Origin: Chrysoperla carnea
Lineage: Eukaryota > Arthropoda > Insecta > Neuroptera > Chrysopidae
Length of the DNA stretch: 64,000 nt
Assembly (NCBI RefSeq): GCF_905475395.1
Contig: NC_058339.1
Location: 38,573,172 to 38,637,171 of the forward strand
Reading direction: 5' to 3'
Shown here in pieces: positions 51,101 through 60,228 of the stretch. Below the pieces are notes generated by a model. It saw only the letters and a list, made by a program, of their open reading frames with translations. It searched no databases and was not told the origin of the DNA. Positions within the stretch are counted from its first letter, which is position 1. Each line of letters starts with the position of its first letter. The translations under genes and the position numbers were made by a program.

Positions 51101-53662
51101 TTCTTTGCCTAAAATCAATATCCTCTCGAAATTTCAAACATCTATCATTAGCGATTTAGACTGGGCGTTGATATATCTGTCGGGACATTGCTTTTTCCCC
51201 TTCAGATTACCCCCCCCCCTCTGAAATGTTTCTGATTTTAAATGATATAAAAAAAGAATCATTATGAAAAAAAAAAATTAAAATCGGAGCTGTTATTGAA
51301 GACTCCCGAGTAAAAACATTAATTGGTGCTACTAAAATAAAATATTTCCGATTTAATTATCTTCTCGATTCGGGAAGCAGCTTATCTTACTCACTGGCAA
51401 CTTTAACTATTTTGAATTATCAATTATAAAACAGAATCTTACCAATAATTATGCAAAATAGTTGATCAATAATTATTTTTAAATATGTTTCATATAAAAA
51501 TTGTGTTAATTTTTCATGATATGATATTAAATTTTGTCTAATTATTTCATCTTGTACGTCTTCTATCGATTCAATTGAACTGCCACAATAAATTTGCGTT
51601 AGCCATGACATAACAACCGTTTTTAACCACTTCAAAGAATAAAAAAACGAACAATGCTGTAATTTTTGATGGCAGAAATCAAATTAATAACTTACATTTT
51701 CAAAGTGTTTTAAATATGAAACATCGTAAACATTCTTGCAAGTTTCCTTAATGTGAGTTTCAATACGATTGTATATTAAAGATATAACTTCTTGAATCAC
51801 TAACCGTTCCATTAAATCTAATTCTAAAAGTTTTCTGAAAAAAATTCAAAATTTTTATTATGTACAGTTCATACAAACGCTAAAATTTCAGCGCAATCGT
51901 TGATGTAAAACAAGTGAAGAGAAACAATTAACTGAGTTAATTGTTGAAATACCATGCATAGATAGTGTTGATTACTCTATCACATTACACATACATAAAT
52001 GTCACACATACGTAACTGATATCTCCATATAATACATACTATACAATTTACGCCTAATTTGCGCCCTCACGGGTAAACAGTGATGTTTAAGAAAAAATGT
52101 TTCAAACAAAAGTTGTTTATTTTTTGATAAGGAGGATTTTTTACATTTAAACTTTTGTTCTATCTCTAACGGTTTACAAGATTTACAAGCTTGACCTCAC
52201 TTTTTACGTCCTGAATACGCTGTAAAAATTTCAGCTTGATATCTTTTTTATTTTTTAAGTTATCGTGTTGACAGACAGACGGACAGACAACCGAAAATGG
52301 ACTAATTAGGTGATTTTATAAACACCTATACCAAAATTTTGTTCATAGCATTAATATTTTCAAGCGTTACAAACTTGGGACTAAACTTAGTATACCTTGC
52401 ATATTACATATACATGGTATAAAAATAACTACGAAAGATATAATTTTTGGAGACATGATACAATGTAAAAGAAAGTTCGATTATCTCTAACGACTTAATA
52501 CAATGGAATATTGGAATACTACCGAGGTGACGAATGCCTGTTGAATTCAAATATCCTTTAAAACAGACTTTTTTCAACGTGCTATTTCAAACTATATTTT
52601 GTACACATTCTAAGTACTTGCACTGCAGTAGCAAATTGTACTGCGGAACGTTCATTTTCAAACTTGAAACATATCAAAACTTATTTGCGCTTCACGATGA
52701 AACAGAACAGACTAAATTCTTTGGCTATAATGTGTATTGAAGTTGAAACTTTGCTACAAGTTGATCTAAACAAAATCATCGATACATTTGCTGTTGAATA
52801 AGTCCGGCGTAAAAATTTTTTGTTTTGTAAACCTTACTTATGATTAAAAAGTTATTTCATTTATTATATTAAATATTTTTCAATTTCCAAATAAATAAAA
52901 CAGATTTTTGTTTATAAAAAAAGGCGACACTTTGATGCCTGCCTATGGGCGGCAAATTCGTAAATCCGCCTCTGTACTTACTTATTAATTTCTTGGAAAG
53001 TAGAAATAATCTGCTGGCACTGACAATCACTTAATTCATAATTACACGATCGACAATTCAATAACTTTTCGGAATCATCTAATAAATCAGATGCCGAAAA
53101 AATTTTCAAACATATTTCGTAAAAATTTGATACAACTACATTATACTTATATGGCAATTGTGAAAATAACGTTCCATGTAAAAATAACTTCAACACAGAC
53201 CGTAAACTTGATTGACCGTAATATGTTTTATCACAATCTACATTTAATATTTGAATTTGATCAATAATCGGTACTAATTGTAATATATCATCGTATAATA
53301 TACGAACAGCATTCGCAAAATCGTCAATTTTAGTATCATTTTCACCAGGTATAATTTGTAATTTTGACCAAAATTTCGGTACAACAACTCGACGTAAATA
53401 ACTTTGAATGTTACCCAAGATTATTTCGATTACATGATCTTTTATTCGTAATCGATTTATTATTTCAACAGCTTCATTTAAATTTTGTTTTGGTGAAGTT
53501 TTAATTTCCTAAAAATAAAAAATTTTTACATAAATTTTTTAATTCAATGTTTTGTATAAGGTAATATAATGTTTTTACTATAGACTGGTCGTTTAAAATA
53601 GGAAACGCAGCCGATATTTTCTCCCAATACAAATCATAATTATCTCCCATTTGACTCTCCAT
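48120..53662 (-). CDS. ANAPC2: Anaphase-promoting complex subunit 2 (cullin-like)
   Basis: Eight exons on the minus strand: 53579-53662, 52982-53508, 51696-51834, 51443-51629, 50308-50721, 49301-49846, 48987-49243 and 48120-48326. All junctions are GT-AG and in phase, giving 786 aa, close to human ANAPC2 at 822. Landmarks shared with the family are the Cys-rich CRSCNYELSDCQC near the end of exon 2 and DDTVRCVV in exon 5. Also shared are DIISMLVNIFGSKELFVNEY and LLADRLLSQ (cullin-homology core, exon 6), FWPPFKEE, and the C-terminal winged-helix segment ending SGGVYKLPKN. ANAPC2 forms the APC/C catalytic core with the RING subunit ANAPC11 and ubiquitinates cyclins and securin. The fly orthologue is morula. 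No defect is seen. Introns 2 and 7 carry hAT remains. Confidence 0.95.
48580..48783. mobile_element. hAT MITE with 8-bp target duplication
   Basis: Left end CAGAGGTAGATTATCC; right end, read inverted, CCGAGGCGGATTAAGA. Both match the hAT terminus CAGAGGCGGATTTACG seen intact at 52945-52974. Flanks are ACAGACTG (48572-48579) and ACAGACTA (48784-48791), a 7/8 match of the 8-bp duplication hAT elements make. It is 204 bp without an ORF, in the last ANAPC2 intron. Confidence 0.8.
51911..52421 (-). mobile_element. Family A repeat in ANAPC2 intron 2
   Basis: CAAGTGAAGAGAAACAATTA, GAGTTAATTGTTGAAATACC, CTCACGGGTAAACAGTGATG and ACATATACATGGTA match the 1401-1916 copy across its whole length, with the same direction in the window. 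Inserted in the sense of the ANAPC2 transcript. Confidence 0.75.
52607..52974 (+). pseudogene. hAT transposase C-terminus plus terminal repeat
   Basis: The frame ending with a stop at 52799-52801 reads ILSTCTAVANCTAERSFSNL, then KHIKTYLRFTMKQNRLNSLA, then IMCIEVE. This is the hAT dimerisation domain (family pattern ..A.AERSFS.LK.IK..LR..M...RL..LA...IE). About 65 codons remain; the rest of the transposase is gone. The inverted end CAGAGGCGGATTTACG (52974 back to 52959) closes the element. It lies antisense in ANAPC2 intron 2 and ends seven bases from the exon 2 donor. The visible C-terminus is intact in frame. Confidence 0.8.
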
Positions 53663-53835
53663 CTTTTACGTAATTTCAAAATTCAAAACATCAAAGCGAA
53701 TTTCAAAATTCTCAAAAAACAATAACTTCACAAACATAACCAATCAAAACAAACTTGAATTTTATGTAATGGGTTCCGTTCAAACCATAGACACAAAACC
53801 ATTATTTGTATGTCTGTAGACCATAGATTTGCTGT

Positions 53836-54019
53836 GGGCCTTTTCATTTTAAAATGTGATTACCTTTTGTTTCGGACAGTTTGTTAAAAATCTAATGTGA
53901 TATAATGAAATATCTTGCATCTTTACCCAAATTATTACTGTCAGTCCGAAACAATAATGAATCGTAATCATTGACTTTATACTGTAACGTCAATGTTCGT
54001 AATTGAAATGAAAAGGTCT
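53836..54019. mobile_element. MITE with GGCCTTTTCATTT ends, copy 1
   Basis: GGCCTTTTCATTTTAAAATG at the left; the right end inverted reads GACCTTTTCATTTCAATTAC. TTTTGTTTCGGACAGTTTG lies inside, with GTCCGAAACAA inverted. The same plan recurs at 59590-59778. No ORF. It sits just upstream of ANAPC2. Confidence 0.65.
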
Positions 54020-54403
54020 ATGGTTCAAACAGAAAGTAGGATATATTGTGTTTTATAAAGGAGTATTCAACAATTAACGCAAAAAGTTCGAATCAGACGT
54101 TAATCTTGGTACACTCTTTATTATTATTATTATTATTATATAAAAGTGATAGAATTTTACTTATTTTGGTTAAAAAGAAAAGAAGAATCTCCGTTAATTT
54201 GTTTTATGAAAATGTATAATATGATTTTTCATGAAAATTTAAAACATTTTTTTTTTTTTGTTATAAATAAATAAAAATTGTCATATATTTTAAATTTTGT
54301 TTTATTTTTTAAATTTTCTATCCTATTTTTTCTTTCAGAACATAATTATTAATTAATTAATTATTTAGGAAAGGTAAGTATTAAGTTATTTATAGGGTTT
54401 TAC

Positions 54404-55290
54404 ATAAACCGGTTAGTTGTGTGGGTACAGCAGTTGCCTATGCTATCAAGGTACGCTGGTTCGTATCCTAGTTCGGTTAACATTTTATTTTTAAATTAAA
54501 TGAATTTTTGCTGATGTTAAAACTTTTCCTCACTTTTTATAGTTTAAATTATCTATATAACTCGCCCTTTTGATATAAATACCGCCAGTTATACATATGT
54601 CATAAATCACTATTCTGTCAGGGGGTGGAATTTAAATAATCATAAATATATCTCACTCTTTAAAATCATGTTCTCCTGTTACAAAATATTAAAAAATATG
54701 TACAAAAATGACTTGGTTATGCTAAAATTTGAAACTTTTTAATAGGAGAACATGTTATATAGTTTATCTCACTCATATTCTCCTATTACAAAATATTAAA
54801 ATTTGTATTTATAAAATAAAAAATCGCTCGTTAAGACCAAAATTTGAAATTTTGTAACAGGAGAACATGTTATATATTTTATCACAATTTTTTATAACAT
54901 ATTTGCCTATTACAAATTATTTAAAAAAATTTTGCTTGCTTTTTCGTTGTACATGCTAAAATTTATTCTTGTTAAATGAAATTTTATATAATTTTGTAAT
55001 AGGAGAACATGTTATTTTACAAAAAAAAAATTAATTATGTTAGTCCCACTATCCTACTTATGTCATAAATCACTCTTTTGTCAGGGGGTGGGAATTAAAA
55101 TAACATAAAATATACCTCGCCCTCTTACTTATTTGTCGCTTTTGGTTCTCATCACAATTAAAAAAATAACTTTATCTCGGCAAAATAATCTATTTAATTA
55201 AAAATTAAACAGACCTATGCTAGATACGAACTGAGGTACTTTGTAACCGAAAGCGACTGGGTTAGTCACTACTTCACTATTGACATGTTA
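54404..55290. mobile_element. Composite element: inverted tRNA-like ends, hairpin core
   Basis: From outside in. (1) Left, 54410-54480: tRNA-like stretch with a B-box-like TGGTTCGTATCC. (2) Right, 55205-55285: a similar stretch inverted, CAGTTCGTATC on the minus strand. (3) A direct repeat of about 54 bases at 54597-54650 and 55060-55113, both starting ATGTCATAAATCACT and holding TGTCAGGGGGTGG. (4) Between them three hairpin units (about 54665-54755, 54774-54872, 54897-55013) whose six arms share ATGTTCTCCTATTACAAAAT-like sequence in alternating orientation. No ORF. Class unknown. Confidence 0.6.
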
Positions 55291-55615
55291 CAGTTATCAA
55301 TAATGTAATATAAATACCTTTTACCCACCCTTTTTCAATAAATTTGTTTGCTTAAACTTAGTATTTATTTTTCTTTTACTAACCTTTTGTCATTAAATAT
55401 GAATTAATAATGTTTATTTTATACAGTATAAAATCATTTTTCGGGATAACGTTTTCATTTTTTCTCAATTTTATCATTAAATTTTTTTATCAGTTCTTTG
55501 TTAAGTTTTATATTCAGTTTATTATTTATCATTTTCAGATTCTACGATCAAACATTCTAAAGAAAATAGTTTTAATACAAAATGGCAATTTTTTGAGTCA
55601 TTAGACAGACCCCTA

Positions 55616-55660
55616 AGTAGCATTAGCCCTGGGCTCCACAAATTTACGATCCGCCCCTGA
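55616..55660 (-). mobile_element. hAT-like terminal repeat
   Basis: Read inverted, CAGGGGCGGATCGTAAATTT, then GTGGAGCCCAGGGCTAATGC. It resembles the CAGAGGCGGATTTAC.. hAT end at 52974 but is a distinct subfamily. The other end was not found. Confidence 0.45.
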
Positions 55661-55806
55661 ATTGCGAACCCCTTTTTATTGGTTTTATACTTAATTGTTC
55701 GGGATTTCGGAACCTTTAATAAAGAGTCAAAATTAATTGATATTTTTTTTTATTGAAATAATAATTTTTATTTTAAATTACACGATTCAAATACATAATA
55801 ATTTAG

Positions 55807-55933
55807 CCTGTGTTTTGTTATTTAACAACATCAAGACATCATGATAAGACGCCGTCGATACAATGTATTTAACATAGTATTAATGGCCTCATATCGTGAT
55901 GATATCTTGACGTTGTTAAGTAACATACATAGG
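55807..55933. repeat. 127-bp hairpin, about 40-bp arms
   Basis: Left arm CCTGTGTTTTGTTATTTAAC, then AACATCAAGACATCATGATA. The complement of the right arm reads CCTATGTATGTTACTTAACA, then ACGTCAAGATATCATCACGA. Loop about 45 bases. Either a tiny palindromic MITE or a small-RNA precursor-like fold. Confidence 0.6.
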
Positions 55934-57282
55934 TGTAATATTTAAATTTTAAATAACAGAATTACGAAATTTAAAAGAAATCTGTATTGTAAAAACATTC
56001 AAAAGAATTCACACATTTTATTAAATGCATATATTTTACAATTTCAAATATATCTTTTTTTACACATTTACTGTAAAACATGCTAAGATGAAGTGGAGTA
56101 AATGTATTCAGTAATTAAAAGCTTTTAATTTTCTAATTTATTCTTATATAAAAAAAATGAAGTTGAAGTCCTTTTAGCTCAAACAATATAAAATTTTGAG
56201 AATACTTTATCCCACTTCACCATATGATGAATTTTCACAGAATTAATATAGGAAAAATCGAGCATTCATTTTTTTAAAATTTAAATATTGAAATTCATAA
56301 TATTTATATCATTTCACTTAGATTAAGAATCATTCCATTTGTAAATAATCGTTTGTAATTTTCAACATTATTTTACTTTTCACTTAATTGCTAAAACACA
56401 TTTTAAAATTATAAAGAATCAATTTATCCAGCTCCAACAAGGATCGTAATAAAATTTACCCCAGAATGTTCTTCAATCGATTTTAATGGAAATTTATGCT
56501 ATAATCTATTTATCCAAATTTTGTAATTTCCAAATGTTTCAACGCTTATAAGACAATTTCTTTTCGATTTCAAATTAGTTGGCATAACCTATGCATAATA
56601 CAACTAGATAGTGCAGAAAATAAACTTTTTCAGTCCTATTTCAAGACACTTCATACCTAGGTAGTCAAGAGCACAAAATGTAGAGGCATGTTGTAAATAA
56701 TTTTTTATTTTATAATATCTTTGAAGCGAAAAAAGTTTATTCTTAAAAAATTCGAATATTTAAAAGTTACGATATCGTTGCACCTGTTTCAGGTATATCG
56801 TGTAAAAACTAACTATCGTTTCATAATGTTTTAAAATTTTCAGATAATTTTTTCATGTCTCCTAATGTTAATCGTCAGATAAAATGATGAACGTTTCTAA
56901 AGAAAAGAGCGACAATCGCCTCATTCGGCAGTGTTTTAAAATTACAAATTCGATAATCCATCAGCTTCTCTACACATTAACTTATTCTAACAATAAATAG
57001 AATTATGAAGCTCGAATTCTCCAAAATTCAATATAATTTGAAAATATGTCGGTCAAATAATACTAATTCCTCCATAATGACATTGAAATAGGCCAGAGGT
57101 ATTTTTAAAGTACAATTAGAGAAACTCTTTAAAATACACCTCAAAATTTAGAATAAGAAAATTATTTCCAAATGGACTTTAAATATACTAACTGTATAAA
57201 AAAATATTAAATTTTATCAAAAAAGAAAATGGCCAAATTATTAGATACGTTGAGAAATCAAAATCCACCTTTTTTAAATAGT
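55934..57282. other. Intergenic DNA downstream of UCHL5
   Basis: AT-rich sequence beyond the UCHL5 stop codon; its start probably includes the UCHL5 3' untranslated region. AATAAA on the minus strand overlaps the stop codon itself, at 57282-57287. No gene or repeat structure recognised. Confidence 0.4.
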
Positions 57283-58961
57283 TTATTTTACTTTTTTAGA
57301 TTGTTGACGTTCGAGTGTTCGTTGTTTAGCTTCTTCATATAATGGTACAAGCTTCCGTTCTTTTGCTAATATTTTCAAAATTTCAACAATTAATGGTAAA
57401 TAATTATGTTTTCGGCGAATATTTTCAATTTGATAACGTTTTGTTTTATTCTCTTCCTCCTCAACCAAATTACGTAATCTCGAAATTTCCGCCAATTGTG
57501 CATCTGTTTCCATACCAGTTTGTTCAATTTCTTTCATAATTTCATCGATACGACGTTCATAACTTGTTTTTTTATCCGAAACAATAGCCATTAGATTAAA
57601 ATGTATTTCCCCTTCAGTATATTTCTGAATACGTTTCTCAATAATCGGTCGTACAACATCTAACCAATCACTGTCTGTTGGTATCACTCCCAAATCAATT
57701 GGACCAGCTTTTAAGCCATCCAATTCGTACAGTCGTCCATCGATTGGTAAATATCCAACAAAATGATAAACTTCATCATCTTTGGAGGATTGTTTCGAAT
57801 CAAATTCGAATAAGGTTTGGCGTGCGAATGAATTATGAACAGTGCGTATTGTTTCTGAATTACTTAATGCTAAACCTTTCATATGACTATCAAAACTTTG
57901 TACAAAATCTTTGAATTCAGTCAATGTAGTGCCTAATTTTAATTCAGAATGTTTGCAATTTAATAATATACTTAATATCGCTTGTGTTGCACATGCATTG
58001 TTTATTACTTGTTTTGCAAAAAATATATTATCCAAACGATTATCCTGTACAACTGATCCTGTGGGCTCGTCATCTTGTACCCATTTAAATAAAAATATTA
58101 ATCCATGGATTGGCCTGTTTATGGAAAAAAATGAATGAAATTAAAAAATATAATACACTTCAACGTTGCGGTTTCAAATACATAAAAATTAAAAATTATC
58201 TTCTATTCAAACCTGAATAAACGACAAAACTCAACAAATTTGACAAGCCCGTACTTTGATGTCACGTCCGTATGAAAATTTGAATTTCCGTTTTAGAAAT
58301 TTTTAAATGCCCTCACTGAATTTGTACTTTTATTAATTAATTTTAAGTAATTAAAACGATATTAATTACTATAATAATGGTTTAGTTGAAATGTCCAGTC
58401 ATAAAAGTTACGGAAGAACAATATTTGAACCAAATTTAAATTTCATGAATATTCTCTATTACAAGGTGCCATGATTACTATATTTAAAATTGCCACTTTG
58501 AACTTGCAGATCTCGTTTAAGTAGTAGACCAAAGACACCGGGCCATTAACAAAATTATACCTAATATTGTTATAATTGGGATTGTTTTTGAAGGAGTTGT
58601 ACAAATTTTCAAAAGAAAACGTCTCGTTTTTAAACATATTACAAAAAGGCTTCAAAACAATTAAGATAAAGTTATACCGAATTAAGGTCTTTTGTCATTA
58701 AGCGTTTATAATACATGTGGGATCCAAAAACAAATAAGTTTTTATTTACTTGAGATTATTAAACAATTCTGCATCTAAGCTCCATAATTCTTCAACTTGA
58801 ACGCCTTGTACACCTAGAATAATCCCAGATTTAATTGTTTGTGTTTATAAATTTTTTTTTCAAATAAATATTTATAAAAACTAACCAAATTCTTTAATTA
58901 ATTGTGTAAATACACCAGGATCACTTTCAATTAAACACCAATTGCCTGCATTATCAGCCAT
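57283..58961 (-). CDS. UCHL5: Ubiquitin C-terminal hydrolase L5 (UCH37)
   Basis: Three exons on the minus strand, 58886-58961, 58750-58813 and 57283-58114, giving 323 aa against 329 in human. The start MADNAGNWCLIESDPGVF is the usual UCH37 beginning. The catalytic set keeps human numbering: oxyanion Q82, nucleophile C88 in NNACATQ, H164 in YHFVGYLP and D179 in LYELDG. The C-terminal part (about 250-323) has the basic, helical ULD/KEKE-type tail that binds Rpn13/ADRM1 and NFRKB. The enzyme trims ubiquitin chains at the 19S proteasome and associates with INO80. Everything needed for activity is present. It lies 3.6 kb upstream of, and in the same direction as, ANAPC2, and head-to-head with Nup205. 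Confidence 0.96.
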
Positions 58962-60228
58962 TATTTAAAAAAAATTATAACAAAAAAATACACGATAAAT
59001 GGCCTTAATATTCGAATATGATTTCAGCAAGTTTTTCTTTTGAAAATTGTCAAAGAATGATATTTAAATTTTTCGTTTTGAAAATTATGTTTTCTTGGTT
59101 AGGACAATTTCAATAACGATGTCGAATTGTATTATTTTTTTGTTGTAAATGAAGCTAAACATAGGTTTGTTAACCGTCTACATAATATGAATCTGACCAC
59201 TATAATTTATGCTGCGAAAAATCTTTTTAAAAATTTTAATTTTTTTATTACATAATAAATTGTAATTTGAATAATGAAGCTGATATTATCATAGTTTTTA
59301 TAGATTATGAAGAGGCTGGAATTTTATCTTTTATTCATCACTTAAGATGTAATTTCATGATGATGGGCGCTTGACGCTGGCTTTGAGCGCCAATTAAAGA
59401 TTTTTATTTTTTCTTTGGGTCACGTATCATCATATCATCAAGTTTCCTTTTATGTTTATTAAAATTTCCTTTTTTTCTGATCGAGGTATTTTCAAAATTT
59501 ATTTTAATTATTTGTAGTCAGTACGGAAGCCTGAATGGTTCATGATCAATTTATGAAAAAGTGGCGCTACACTAGCTTATTTTTTAAAATAGGGCTTTTC
59601 ATTTACAAAATGATTCTTTTTTGTTTCGGACTGTTTTCAATCAAGTAAAGACATATCTTATATCTTCTTTCCTTGTCAAAAAGTGCTGCTTGAAAAAGAT
59701 AAAATATATTTAAGTTTCTTAGGTTGAATAGTTTTTCGACAACTGTCCGAAACAAAAGCAAATCGATGAAAAGGTCTATATGTATTACCCACAAGTATAA
59801 AACCAACTTTCAAAAAGTGTACTTGTGACTTCCGTAAGTCAGATCTTTACGTTACGTTATTCTCTATGTTTATAGATCTCAGATACCAGTAAATTTTAAA
59901 AGCAACAAGAACAAACCATAATTTGTAAATTACAAACCTCACAGCCACAATTTTAACCGGTTAACAATTTTAAGCGGTTAAAAATTATTGGATTTTAATT
60001 TATATATTTAAAGTATAGCAAAGTATTTTTATTCCATGAATGAATATTTACAAATGTGAACATGTAATCAGATTCATAGAAATGTTTTTAAAACTTGTTT
60101 GATTTGAAAACATGTTGCAAAATGTGACAACTTTTTAAAAATAAGCATCGTTTTTTGAAATTGTACATACAAATATTCATTAAAGTATTTATATTCATCA
60201 AATTAGTTAAAGAAATTCCAGTTGCACA
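58962..60228. promoter_or_regulatory. Divergent UCHL5/Nup205 intergenic region
   Basis: About 1.27 kb between two head-to-head start codons, so both promoters should lie here. It is AT-rich with no clear TATA pair. A TA-flanked MITE at 59590-59778 sits inside. No other gene is seen; promoter function rests on gene layout alone. Confidence 0.4.
59590..59778. mobile_element. MITE with GGGCTTTTCATTT ends, copy 2
   Basis: TA GGGCTTTTCATTTAC at the left and GATGAAAAGGTC TA at the right, with TTTTGTTTCGGACTG and CTGTCCGAAACAAAAG as inverted inner arms. TA on both sides suggests a Tc1/mariner-type target duplication. It lies between UCHL5 and Nup205. Confidence 0.7.

Noticed and set aside
54597-55113. 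The two 54-base direct repeats considered as LTRs
   Set aside because: Far too short, no TG..CA ends, no primer-binding site or coding interior; better read as part of the composite hairpin element.
57342-58138. Three plus-strand ORFs of 65-78 codons
   Set aside because: Antisense shadows of the UCHL5 third exon.
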